Positions 26,427 to 35,395 of a DNA stretch of 64,000 nucleotides are shown here, piece after piece; the first letter of the stretch is position 1, and each line of letters begins with the position of its first letter. The notes beneath the pieces are model-generated. The model was not told the origin of the DNA, ran no database searches, and saw only the letters and a program-made list of their open reading frames with translations. A program made the translations under genes and the position numbers. Source of the DNA: Leifsonia poae (lineage in GTDB: Bacteria; Actinomycetota; Actinomycetes; Actinomycetales; Microbacteriaceae); the NCBI RefSeq assembly GCF_027921845.1, contig NZ_BSEN01000015.1, positions 124,001 to 188,000 on the forward strand, given 5' to 3'.

Positions 26427-27600
26427 GGGCGACGAGGGCTGCGGCGACGACCGCGATACCGATCACGACGCCGACCAGGCCGATCACCCCCGAGGCCAAC
26501 GGCAGGATCAGCACCGCGATCACGGCCCCGCTCGTCTTCAGCGGGCGGATGACCACCTCCGGCACCAGCGGGGCGTGCAGCGCCCAGAGCATCAGCAGAT
26601 AGACGGCCACGGGAACGGCGATCGCGTACGAGACGACCAGGTCGGGGAGTTCTCCGTGTGCGGCGCCGTCGTGTGCGGCGCCGGCCTGCACCGCGACCTC
26701 GAGCCCGGCGCCGAGGGCGGCGAGCGACGCGAAGACGAAGTAGTGGCCGTACCCCCAGTAGAACGAGCGTCCGCGGCGGCTCGCGAGCCCCTCGGCAGCC
26801 GGTTCGAGGAAGTAGAGCCACCAGAGGCCGAACAGCAGCACCAGTCCGGCGGCCGCGATCGTGACGAGGGCCGCGGTCACGCCGCTGTCCGCCAGGCCCT
26901 TCTGCACGCCGATCGCCGAAGCCGAGACCGACTCGCCGAGCACGATGATCGTGAACAGGCCGTAGCGCTCCGCGATGTGGTGAGGATGCCACGCCGTCTT
27001 CCCGGTGCGCTCGGCCCAGAGCGGCACCGACAGGTCGAGCGCCGCGAGGATCACGAAGGTCCACCAGCCCCACTCGGCGGGAAGCGCCAGCCGGGAGAGC
27101 CAGCCGACCTGCACCAGCGTGATGCCCGCCGCGTAGCGCAGCGCCGTCACCCGGCCATCCGGATGCTCGATCGCGGCCCGCACCCACTGGCTCACGAGGC
27201 CGATCCGCATGATCAGGTAGCCGATCGTGATCGCCGTGAAATCGCCGTGGTCGAACGCCGTCGGCACGCCGGCGGCCAGCACGAGCACACCGGCCATCTG
27301 CACGAGCGTCGTCACCCGGTAGAGCACGTCGTCCGTGTCGTACGCCGAGGCGAACCACGTGAAGTTCATCCAGGCCCACCAGATGGCGAAGAACACCATG
27401 CAGTACGGCCCGAGCCTGGCCATGATCTCGCCCTCTTCGGAGGCAGCGGCGAGTTGCGCGGCGACCTGGGCGATCGCCACCACGAAGGTCAGGTCGAAGA
27501 GGAGCTCCAGCGGGCTCGAGACCCGATGGGACTCGGTGGTGTCGCGGGCCGTCATGCGCGTGCGGAGCATCGGGATCCGGGCGGGACTCTCGTTGGTCAT
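26389..27600 (-). CDS. low temperature requirement protein A (LtrA) family membrane protein
   Basis: A 403-residue protein with about ten or more hydrophobic segments. The LtrA hallmark SPLELLFDLTFVVAIAQ (about residues 29-45) and the FFAIWWAWMNFTWFASAYDTDD region are unmistakable; a later WHPHHIAERYGLFTIIVLGESV block is also typical. The family is named from a Listeria cold-growth locus, but its molecular function is unknown. ATG 27600 is preceded by CAGAAT five bases upstream on the minus strand. Its 3' end overlaps the yhhN-like gene by 38 bases on the opposite strand, so the two transcripts are antisense at their ends. Confidence 0.9.
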   Translation of the reverse strand: MTNESPARIPMLRTRMTARDTTESHRVSSPLELLFDLTFVVAIAQVAAQLAAASEEGEIMARLGPYCMVFFAIWWAWMNFTWFASAYDTDDVLYRVTTLVQMAGVLVLAAGVPTAFDHGDFTAITIGYLIMRIGLVSQWVRAAIEHPDGRVTALRYAAGITLVQVGWLSRLALPAEWGWWTFVILAALDLSVPLWAERTGKTAWHPHHIAERYGLFTIIVLGESVSASAIGVQKGLADSGVTAALVTIAAAGLVLLFGLWWLYFLEPAAEGLASRRGRSFYWGYGHYFVFASLAALGAGLEVAVQAGAAHDGAAHGELPDLVVSYAIAVPVAVYLLMLWALHAPLVPEVVIRPLKTSGAVIAVLILPLASGVIGLVGVVIGIAVVAAALVALTLLDQALAARR

Positions 27601-27623
27601 AGCTCATTCTGACGGGCGCGGCG

Positions 27624-27659
27624 GCGCGGTAGGCCACGATAGCGCGGTAGGCCACGATA
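27624..27659 (+). repeat. perfect 18-base tandem duplication before vanZ-like gene
   Basis: The unit GCGCGGTAGGCCACGATA occurs twice without interruption (27624-27641 and 27642-27659), ending six bases before GTG 27665. It duplicates the possible -10 region (CACGAT) of that gene and lies in the divergent gap with the ltrA-like gene. Confidence 0.9.
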
Positions 27660-27664
27660 GGAGG

Positions 27665-28093
27665 GTGATCCGCCGTCATCCCGTGCTCGCCGCCGTGACT
27701 CTCGTGTATCTCGTCGCCGTCGGCCTCATCACGCTGCTGCCGCAGTCGCCCGACTCGACCGGCAGCGCCGTTGCCCGCGCGATCGTCGCGGCGCTGCGGG
27801 GGTTCCCGCCGACCGCCTGGGTGACGTACGACGGCGCGGAGTTCACGGCGAACATCGTGATGTTCGTTCCGATGGGGGTGCTGTTCACGCTGCTGCTCGG
27901 GGTGCACCGCTGGTGGCTCGCGCTCGTGATCGGCGTGGCGGCGACCTGCCTCATCGAGGGAGCTCAGCTGGTGATCCCCGGCCGGTTCAGCGACGTGCGC
28001 GACCTGGTCGCGAACTCGCTCGGCACCCTGATCGGCATCGGGATCGTGGCCGCCGCGACGGCTGCGCGACGCCCGCTCGCGGTGCGGGAATAG
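27665..28093 (+). CDS. VanZ family membrane protein
   Basis: A 142-residue protein with four hydrophobic segments. It has the VanZ-like features NIVMFVPMGVLFTLLLG and IEGAQLVIPGRFSDVRDLVANSLG, the latter being the most conserved part of the family. VanZ gives low-level teicoplanin resistance in enterococci, but most family members are of unknown function and no van genes are nearby. GTG 27665 is immediately preceded by the duplicated 18-base unit. An open frame extends upstream to 27335, but that part is antisense to the ltrA-like gene. Confidence 0.85.
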   Translation: MIRRHPVLAAVTLVYLVAVGLITLLPQSPDSTGSAVARAIVAALRGFPPTAWVTYDGAEFTANIVMFVPMGVLFTLLLGVHRWWLALVIGVAATCLIEGAQLVIPGRFSDVRDLVANSLGTLIGIGIVAAATAARRPLAVRE

Positions 28094-28123
28094 CAGGGGC
28101 CCCCGTGCCGTTGTGACGATTAC

Positions 28124-28135
28124 ATGCAAACGCAT
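28124..28135. promoter_or_regulatory. palindrome upstream of the flavin monooxygenase operon
   Basis: ATGC-AAAC-GCAT lies 18 bases before the ATG, in an AT-rich patch starting TTGTGA (28111-28116). It may be an operator or part of the promoter. The minus strand reads TTTGCATG, an 8-mer also present at 1531-1538 before the phosphate transporter. Confidence 0.35.
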
Positions 28136-28153
28136 TGAAATGGAGCAGCGAAA

Positions 28154-29295
<1,142 letters not shown>

Positions 29296-29296
<1 letters not shown>

Positions 29297-29925
29297 TGAC
29301 CGCCAGGAAGATCGCCGTCGTCTCCGGCGGCCTCAGCCAGCCGTCGTCCACCCGGCTGCTCGCCGACCGGCTCGCGGAGGCGACCGTACGTCGCCTCACC
29401 GAGCAGGGCGTCGAGGTCGAGGTGCAGACGATCGAACTGCGCGACACCGCGAAGGACGTCACGAACAATCTGCTCGCCGGATTCCCGAGCCCGGCGCTCG
29501 CCGACGTGATCGAGACCGTGACCGGCGCCGACGGCCTCATCGCCGTCAGCCCGATCTTCACGACGAGTTACAGCGGGATGTTCAAGTCGTTCTTCGACGT
29601 GATCGACCCCACGGCGCTCGACGGGATGCCGGTGCTGATCGGCGCCACCGGCGGAACGGAGCGGCACTCGCTCGCGCTCGACTACGCGATGCGCCCGATG
29701 TTCACCTACCTGCACGGTGTCGTCGTGCCGACCTCCGTGTACGCGGCCTCGGCCGACTGGGGGAGCGGCGCTGACACGGTCAAGGCGCTGCCCGACCGCA
29801 TCGAGCGGGCGGCGGGGGAGTTCGCCGCGCTGGTGAGCGCGTCGGACCGCAGCTCGATGGTGAAGGACCCGTTCGCGCTCGAAGGCGACTTCGGCGCGAT
29901 GATCGGCGGCTTCTCCATCGAGTAG
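29296..29925 (+). CDS. NAD(P)H-dependent FMN reductase (CE1759-type)
   Basis: A 209-residue flavodoxin-like reductase. It begins with KIAVVSGGLSQPSSTRLLADRL, where the SSTR turn binds flavin phosphate, and has VSPIFTTSYSGMFKSFFDVI, the FMN-reductase active-site region. The ATG shares its A with the upstream TGA stop (29294-29296), ensuring coupled translation with the monooxygenase. GTG 29293 is an alternative start. The 101-base gap that follows contains a palindromic element (29951-30007). Confidence 0.9.
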
Positions 29926-29950
29926 CCCGCGCGCCCATACCCCCCGGAAT

Positions 29951-30007
29951 CGAGTCCGGGAGAAATCGGCCGGATCATGCGATCAGGCGCGACTTCTCCC
30001 GGACTCG
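29951..30007. repeat. intergenic palindromic element, variant copy C
   Basis: Arms 29951-29968 and 29990-30007 pair at 17 of 18 positions around a 21-base loop. The outer part (GAATCGAGTCCG starting at 29948; right CGGACTCG) matches copies A and B, but the inner arm is GGAGAAATCG instead of AACTTGTTGC, and both arms have changed together. It ends eight bases before the -10 of the next gene. Confidence 0.75.
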
Positions 30008-30026
30008 TTCGCAGTAGATTCGGGGG

Positions 30027-30803
30027 ATGGGTGAGACCGTGGTGAAGGAGCGGGCGGATGCTCCGACGAGGTTCTTCGAGGCGGAGGCGGCCGGGCTCGA
30101 GTGGCTCGCCGAAGCGATCGACCGGGGCGGAGCCCGCGTGGTCGAGGTGATCGACGTAGCGCCCGGCCGGATCGAGCTGGAACGCATCGAGGAGACCCGG
30201 CCGACGCCGGAGGCGGCCCGCGCGTTCGGCGCCGCGCTCGCGATCACGCACGCGTCGGGCGCGGCAGCCTTCGGTGCCCCGCCCGACGGCTGGGACGGCC
30301 CGCTGTTCATCGGCAGGCGTCCGCTGCCCGCCGCCCACGAGACGTCGTGGGGCCGCTTGTATGCCCGCGACCGCATCCTGCCGTACCTCGACATCGCCGT
30401 GGATGCCGGCGGAGTGACGTCGGAACAGCTTCCGGTCATCCGGGAGGCCGTCGACCGGATCGCGTCGGGAGCCCTCGACGACGACGAGCCGCCGGCACGC
30501 ATCCACGGCGATCTCTGGAACGGCAACCTGCTCTGGGACGCCAGGGGCGGCATCCTGATCGACCCGGCGGCGCACGGCGGCCACCGCGAGACCGACCTGG
30601 CGATGCTCCAGCTCTTCGGTGCGCCGTACCTCGACGCGATCGTTTCCGGTTACGACGGGGAGGTGCCACTGAGATCCGGCTGGCGCGACCGCATCCCGTT
30701 GCACCAGCTGCACCCGCTCGTCGTGCACGCTGCCTCGTACGGGCCGTCGTACGGCCGGGCGCTCGCCGATGCGGCGCGCGCGACGCTCGCTCTGCCGGAT
30801 TGA
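30027..30803 (+). CDS. fructosamine kinase family protein
   Basis: A 258-residue kinase-fold protein of the fructosamine-3-kinase/ketosamine kinase family, which phosphorylates sugar-protein adducts (ribulosamines or erythrulosamines in bacteria) so that they fall apart. The catalytic motif HGDLWNGN starts at His160, and the metal-binding aspartate is in LIDPAAHGGHRETDLAM. The N-terminal lobe is short but has the lysine-containing KERADAPTRFFEAEAAGLEWL. ATG 30027 lies six bases after TAGATT (30015-30020), which itself follows palindromic copy C. Length is slightly below the usual 280-290 residues. Confidence 0.9.
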   Translation: MGETVVKERADAPTRFFEAEAAGLEWLAEAIDRGGARVVEVIDVAPGRIELERIEETRPTPEAARAFGAALAITHASGAAAFGAPPDGWDGPLFIGRRPLPAAHETSWGRLYARDRILPYLDIAVDAGGVTSEQLPVIREAVDRIASGALDDDEPPARIHGDLWNGNLLWDARGGILIDPAAHGGHRETDLAMLQLFGAPYLDAIVSGYDGEVPLRSGWRDRIPLHQLHPLVVHAASYGPSYGRALADAARATLALPD

Positions 30804-31120
30804 CAGGCTCACCTGCTAGGATTCTCGGGGTTGGCTGTGTGCCGACCAGTGAAGTGCAACTGAACAACGAGCACCAAACGGAGCAGGCTGGCAGGAGCTG
30901 GTCCTCGGTGGTGGTATCCGGATGCCCTGTGCGATCGACACAGTGACGCAACCGTGTATTTCTACTGATGGCCAGACGGGCACCAACCTCGGCGTCGACA
31001 TCGACGCCTGGATGCCGCACGTACGCGCGACCGAGCGCGTCGATCTGCCTGTTCCCCTGCTCCGATGTATGAGTCGCCGCCCACACGGGGTGGCGACGTA
31101 AAACAAAGGAGAAAGACCTC
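30804..31120 (+). promoter_or_regulatory. long structured leader and promoter of pnp
   Basis: No gene is supported in these 317 bases. An extended -10, TGC-TAGGAT (30814-30822), would start the transcript near 30829. The RNA would open with a hairpin GGTTGGC-TGTGT-GCCGACC (30829-30847). A second hairpin lies at 30991-31008 (GGCGTCG-ACAT-CGACGCC). A third 10-bp stem (31073-31082 with 31088-31097) sits just before the ribosome site AAAGGAG (31105-31111). Long structured leaders cleaved by RNase III and then by PNPase itself are known for pnp in E. coli and Streptomyces, so autoregulation is likely. Confidence 0.6.
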
Positions 31121-33418
31121 TTGGAAGGTCCCGAAATCAAATTCGCCGAAGCCGTTCTCGACAACGGACGCTTCGGCACCCGCACGGTCCGGTTCGAAGC
31201 CGGACGCCTCGCACAGCAGGCACAGGGCGCAGTCGCCGCCTACCTCGACGAGGAGACCATGCTGCTGAGCGCGACGAGCGCCAGCAAGCACCCGAAGGAC
31301 AACTTCGACTTCTTCCCGCTGACCGTCGACGTCGAAGAGCGTTCGTACGCCGCCGGCAAGATCCCCGGCTCGTTCTTCCGTCGTGAGGGCCGCCCCTCGA
31401 CCGAGGCGATCCTCGTCTGCCGTCTCATCGACCGCCCCCTGCGCCCGTCGTTCGTCGACGGCCTCCGCAACGAGGTGCAGATCGTGATCACCGTCCTGAG
31501 CATCGCTCCGGACGAGTTCTACGACGCGCTCGCGATCAACGCGGCGTCCATGTCGACCCAGATCTCCGGCCTGCCGTTCAGCGGCCCGATCGGTGCGGTG
31601 CGCCTCGCGCTCATCCCCGGCAACGGTGCTGCTGAAGACCAGTGGATCGCATTCCCGAAGGCGTCGCAGCTGGAGGAGGCCGTCTTCGACATCGTCGTCG
31701 CCGGTCGAGTGATCACCGACGCCAACGGCAACGAAGACGTCGCGATCATGATGGTCGAGGCGGAAGCGACCGAGGGCAGCTGGAACCTGATCCAGGGCGG
31801 CGCCACCAAGCCGAACGAAGAGGTCGTGGCCCAGGGCCTCGAGGCCTCGAAGCCGTTCCTCAAGCAGCTCGTCGCCGCTCAGAACGTGCTCGCGCAGCAG
31901 GCCGCCAAGGACATCGCCGAGTACCCGGTGTTCCTGCCCTACTCGCAGGAGACCTACGACAACGTCGCCGGCCTCGCCTACGACGAGCTCGTGAACGTCT
32001 ACCAGATCGCCGACAAGATCGAGCGCCAGAACGCCGACGACGCCCTCAAGGAGCGCGTCAAGACGGCTCTCACCGAGAAGGTGGAGGCCGGAGTGCTCGA
32101 CGCCGAGGTGCTCACGCAGTTCTCTGCGGCGTACAAGTCGGTCTCGAAGGTCGTCATGCGCGGCCGCGTGCTGCGTGAGGGCATCCGTATCGACGGTCGT
32201 GGCCTCACCGACATCCGTCCGCTCGACGCCGAGGTGCAGGTCATCCCGCGCGTTCACGGCTCGGCGATCTTCCAGCGCGGCGAGACCCAGATCCTGGGTG
32301 TCACCACGCTGAACATGCTCAAGATGGAGCAGCAGATCGACTCGCTGTCGCCCGTCACCAAGAAGCGCTACCTGCACCACTACAACTTCCCGCCGTACTC
32401 GACCGGTGAGACCGGCCGCGTCGGTTCGCCGAAGCGTCGCGAGATCGGGCACGGCTTCCTCGCCGAGCGCGCGCTCGTTCCGGTTCTGCCGAGCCGCGAG
32501 GAGTTCCCGTACGCGATCCGCCAGGTGTCCGAGGCTCTCGGCTCCAACGGTTCGACGTCGATGGGTTCGGTCTGCGCCTCGACGCTGTCCCTGCTGAACG
32601 CCGGTGTGCCGCTGCGCGCCCCGGTCGCCGGCATCGCCATGGGCCTCATCTCCGACACCGTCGACGGTGAGACCCGCTACGCGGCGCTCACCGACATCCT
32701 CGGTGCAGAAGACGCGCTGGGCGACATGGACTTCAAGGTCGCCGGTACCAGCGAGTTCGTCACGGCCATCCAGCTCGACACGAAGCTCGACGGCATCCCC
32801 TCGGCTGTGCTCGCGGGTGCGCTCAAGCAGGCGAAGGATGCTCGTACGACCATCCTGAGCGTGCTCAACGCCGCCATCGACCAGCCCGACGAGATGGCTC
32901 CGACCGCGCCCCGCGTGATCTCGGTGCAGATCCCCGTCGACAAGATCGGTGAGCTGATCGGCCCGAAGGGCAAGACGATCAACGCGATCCAGGACGAGAC
33001 CGGCGCCGACATCTCGATCGAGGAAGACGGCACCGTGTACATCGGCGCCGTCGACGGTCCGTCGGCCGAGGCTGCCCGTGCCCAGGTGAACGCGATCGCG
33101 AACCCCACCAACCCGGAGGTCGGCGAGCAGTTCCTCGGAACCGTCGTCAAGATCGCCGCGTTCGGTGCGTTCGTCTCGCTGCTGCCCGGCAAGGACGGCC
33201 TGCTGCACATCTCCGAGGTGCGCAAGCTCGCCGGTGGCAAGCGCGTCGAGAACGTCGAAGACGTGCTCAACGTCGGCCAGAAGATCCTGGTCGAGATCAC
33301 CAAGATCGACGACCGTGGAAAGCTGTCGCTCGCTCCGGTGCTCGCAGAGGCCGACGACGCCGACACCCACGGGCGCGACGCCGCCAGCGAGGGCCCGGAG
33401 GCTCCCGCAGAAGGCTAG
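31121..33418 (+). CDS. pnp: polyribonucleotide nucleotidyltransferase (PNPase)
   Basis: A 765-residue 3'-5' phosphorolytic exoribonuclease that degrades and tails RNA as a ring-shaped trimer. Two RNase PH domains occupy about residues 1-215 and 310-560 with an all-helical domain between; the second contains the active-site region [19 protein letters not shown] domain (about 590-655: [18 protein letters not shown]) and an S1 domain (about 665-735: [21 protein letters not shown]) follow. The start is TTG 31121, nine bases after AAAGGAG; no ATG or GTG fits the conserved N-terminus. In actinobacteria this enzyme was also called GPSI. Confidence 0.97.
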   Translation: MEGPEIKFAEAVLDNGRFGTRTVRFEAGRLAQQAQGAVAAYLDEETMLLSATSASKHPKDNFDFFPLTVDVEERSYAAGKIPGSFFRREGRPSTEAILVCRLIDRPLRPSFVDGLRNEVQIVITVLSIAPDEFYDALAINAASMSTQISGLPFSGPIGAVRLALIPGNGAAEDQWIAFPKASQLEEAVFDIVVAGRVITDANGNEDVAIMMVEAEATEGSWNLIQGGATKPNEEVVAQGLEASKPFLKQLVAAQNVLAQQAAKDIAEYPVFLPYSQETYDNVAGLAYDELVNVYQIADKIERQNADDALKERVKTALTEKVEAGVLDAEVLTQFSAAYKSVSKVVMRGRVLREGIRIDGRGLTDIRPLDAEVQVIPRVHGSAIFQRGETQILGVTTLNMLKMEQQIDSLSPVTKKRYLHHYNFPPYSTGETGRVGSPKRREIGHGFLAERALVPVLPSREEFPYAIRQVSEALGSNGSTSMGSVCASTLSLLNAGVPLRAPVAGIAMGLISDTVDGETRYAALTDILGAEDALGDMDFKVAGTSEFVTAIQLDTKLDGIPSAVLAGALKQAKDARTTILSVLNAAIDQPDEMAPTAPRVISVQIPVDKIGELIGPKGKTINAIQDETGADISIEEDGTVYIGAVDGPSAEAARAQVNAIANPTNPEVGEQFLGTVVKIAAFGAFVSLLPGKDGLLHISEVRKLAGGKRVENVEDVLNVGQKILVEITKIDDRGKLSLAPVLAEADDADTHGRDAASEGPEAPAEG

Positions 33419-33435
33419 TCCTCACCCGCACCACC

Positions 33436-33470
33436 CGGATGCCCGTGCAGCCTCGCTGCGCGGGCATCCG
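33436..33470 (+). terminator. terminator after pnp
   Basis: A 16-bp stem (33436-33451 with 33455-33470, one wobble pair) and a CTC loop, 17 bases after the pnp stop. Confidence 0.75.
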
Positions 33471-33491
33471 TGCGTCTGCGCCCGCCCCATC

Positions 33492-33567
33492 CACTGCGAT
33501 CGAGTCCGAAGTTGTTGCTCGCGACACGCCGTACTGGGGTGCAACAAGTTCGGACTCGATCGCAGTG
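33492..33567. repeat. intergenic palindromic element, copy B
   Basis: Two 27-base arms (33492-33518 and 33541-33567) pair at 26 of 27 positions around a 22-base loop. The left arm contains ATCGAGTCCGAAGTTGTTGC. The single mismatch (G-G, 33511/33548) is at the same arm position as the C-C mismatch in copy A. The loops of A and B share GACACGCCG and end in GGT before GCAACAA. It lies between the convergent pnp and lrp-type genes, just after the pnp terminator. Confidence 0.85.
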
Positions 33568-33574
33568 CCGGGGC

Positions 33575-34045
33575 TCAGCGGGCGGCGTCGCGGGCGAGCA
33601 GCGGGTGCAGGCGGAACGGGATGAGCTCGCCCATGTCGAGCGCCGTCTCGGCGCGCTCCACGCCGTCGCAGGCCTGGATGGCGCCCGTGATGCGGAACAG
33701 GTCCTCGGCGTCGACGCAGACCACGCGCACGAGCAGATCCGAGGGGCCGCTCAGGCCGTGGGCCTGCACGATCTCCGGGATGGTCGCCAACTGCTCGACG
33801 ATGGCGGCGAGCTTCTGCTGCTGCACGTGCACCGTCACGAACGCGGCCAGCGGGTAGCCGGCGGCGTGCGCGCTGATCCGGCGGTCGAACGACAGGAAGA
33901 CGCCGGAGCGCTCGAGAGCGGCGACGCGCGCCTGCACGGTGTTGCGGCTGAGACCGAGACGGTCGGCGATGGTCACATTGGTCGCGCGCGGGTCGTCCGT
34001 GAGCGCCACGAGGATGCGCCGATCGGTGCTGTCGATGGTGGGCAT
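33575..34045 (-). CDS. Lrp/AsnC-family transcriptional regulator (BkdR-like by position)
   Basis: A 156-residue feast/famine regulator. An N-terminal helix-turn-helix (about residues 5-55: DRRILVALTDDPRATNVTIADRLGLSRNTV in separate helices) is followed by the RAM effector domain (about 68-145: AAFVTVHVQ, then PSDLLVRVVC). It is divergent from a branched-chain 2-oxoacid dehydrogenase operon; Lrp-type BkdR activates such operons in Pseudomonas, so control by a branched-chain amino acid is the best guess. ATG 34045 lies seven bases after TAGGTT (34058-34053). An open frame continues far upstream but only in antisense to the operon. Confidence 0.93.
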   Translation of the reverse strand: MPTIDSTDRRILVALTDDPRATNVTIADRLGLSRNTVQARVAALERSGVFLSFDRRISAHAAGYPLAAFVTVHVQQQKLAAIVEQLATIPEIVQAHGLSGPSDLLVRVVCVDAEDLFRITGAIQACDGVERAETALDMGELIPFRLHPLLARDAAR

Positions 34046-34228
34046 AGTGCGAAACCTAGCATCGGGCGACACGCCAAGATAGTGCATCGTGCCCACCCGA
34101 CACGCCGTTGATTGTGCTGGCTGACCTCTCGGCGTAGCCTTCCAAGTAATTCCGGCGATGGGGCCGGAAGCCGATCCTGCGAGCCACAAGCACGCGGATC
34201 GGGCGTGAGAGTGAAGGTTGCGTGAACC
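34046..34228 (+). promoter_or_regulatory. control region of the 2-oxoacid dehydrogenase operon
   Basis: TTGTGC (34112-34117) and TAGCCT (34135-34140), 17 bases apart, form a likely promoter. CGACACGCC occurs twice as a direct repeat (34067-34075, 34098-34106), 31 bases or about three helix turns apart, between the two divergent promoters, as expected for Lrp-type sites. The leader RNA has two adjacent hairpins: TTCCGGC-GATGGG-GCCGGAA (34150-34169) and a longer one at 34171-34202 with one bulged T. I do not recognise a known riboswitch. Confidence 0.5.
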
Positions 34229-35395
34229 GTGACGATCGACAATCAGCCAGCCCTGAGGGACTCCGACGGCGAAAGCCGGATGGACGAGGTGCACCTCGGT
34301 GAACTCCACCTCGGCGAACTCGACACCGTGCAGCTCCTGACCCCGGCGGGGGATCGGTTGAGCGACGTGCGCTACGACGCCTGGATCTCCGACATCGGCG
34401 ACGAGCAGCTTCTTTCGTTGTACGAGGACATGGTGGTCATCCGCCGCATCGACACCGAGGCGACCGCTCTGCAGCGCCAGGGCGAGCTCGGCCTCTGGCC
34501 CCCGCTGCTCGGGCAGGAGGGGGCGCAGATCGGCTCCGGCCGGGCCCTCCGCCGCGACGACTTCGTCTTCTCCAGCTACCGCGAGAACGGCGTCGCCTAC
34601 TGCCGCGGCGCTGCCTTGGGCGACCTGGTGAAGGTGTGGCGCGGTGTCGCCCAGAGCGGCTGGAACCCGTACGACATCAACATGGCCACCCCGCAGGTCA
34701 TCATCGGCGCCCAGACGCTCCACGCCACGGGATATGCGCTCGGCATCCAGGCCGATGGCACGGATGCCGTGGCGGTCGCGTACTTCGGCGACGGCGCCAC
34801 CAGCGAGGGCGACGTGAACGAGGCGATGATCTTCGCCGCCACCTATGCCGCCCCGGTCATCTTCTTCTGCCAGAACAACCAGTGGGCGATCTCGGAGCCC
34901 GTCGCCCTGCAGGCGCAGCGCCCGATCGCCGAGCGCGCTCCCGGCTTCGGCATCCCGAGCGTGCGGGTCGACGGCAACGATGTGCTCGCGGTGATGGCGG
35001 TGACTCGCGCCGCTCTCGACCGCGCGCGCAGCGGAGGCGGCCCCACCTTCATCGAGGCCGTGACCTACCGGATGGGCCCGCACACCACCGCGGACGATCC
35101 CACCCGCTACCGCGACCCCGCCGAGCTCGACGCGTGGAAGGCGAAGGACCCGATCGCCCGCGTGGAGTCCCTGCTCAGCGCCCACGGCGCCCTCACGCCC
35201 GAGCGGGCGGAGGCCGTGGCCGCGGTCGCCGACCGTGTCGCCGCCGAGCTGCGTGCCGCCTGCGTCGCCCTGCCCGATCCCGACCCGATGAGCGTGTTCG
35301 ACAACGTGTACGCCGAAGCGCACACCGGGCTGACCCGCCAGCGCGACCACTACAGCCGGTACTTGCGCACGTTCGTGGGAGGCGACGGACGATGA
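34229..35395 (+). CDS. branched-chain 2-oxoacid (or pyruvate-type) dehydrogenase E1 alpha
   Basis: A 388-residue thiamin-diphosphate enzyme subunit that decarboxylates a 2-oxoacid. The TPP motif begins at AYFGDGATSEGDVNEAM and ends at FFCQNNQWAIS; the phosphorylation-loop-like region YRMGPHTTADDPTRYRD is present and suits branched-chain E1 alpha, as does the neighbouring Lrp regulator. The N-terminus (about 55 residues) is poorly conserved and has a repeated HLGELHLGEL. GTG 34229 has GAAGG about a dozen bases upstream. Its stop overlaps the E1 beta start (ATGA). Acetoin or pyruvate dehydrogenase is the alternative. Confidence 0.9.
   Translation: MTIDNQPALRDSDGESRMDEVHLGELHLGELDTVQLLTPAGDRLSDVRYDAWISDIGDEQLLSLYEDMVVIRRIDTEATALQRQGELGLWPPLLGQEGAQIGSGRALRRDDFVFSSYRENGVAYCRGAALGDLVKVWRGVAQSGWNPYDINMATPQVIIGAQTLHATGYALGIQADGTDAVAVAYFGDGATSEGDVNEAMIFAATYAAPVIFFCQNNQWAISEPVALQAQRPIAERAPGFGIPSVRVDGNDVLAVMAVTRAALDRARSGGGPTFIEAVTYRMGPHTTADDPTRYRDPAELDAWKAKDPIARVESLLSAHGALTPERAEAVAAVADRVAAELRAACVALPDPDPMSVFDNVYAEAHTGLTRQRDHYSRYLRTFVGGDGR

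Noticed and set aside
34150-34202. Possible guanidine-II-type (tandem hairpin) riboswitch
   Set aside because: The loops do not carry the ACGR sequences of that class and the operon is not guanidine-related; kept only as unnamed hairpins.
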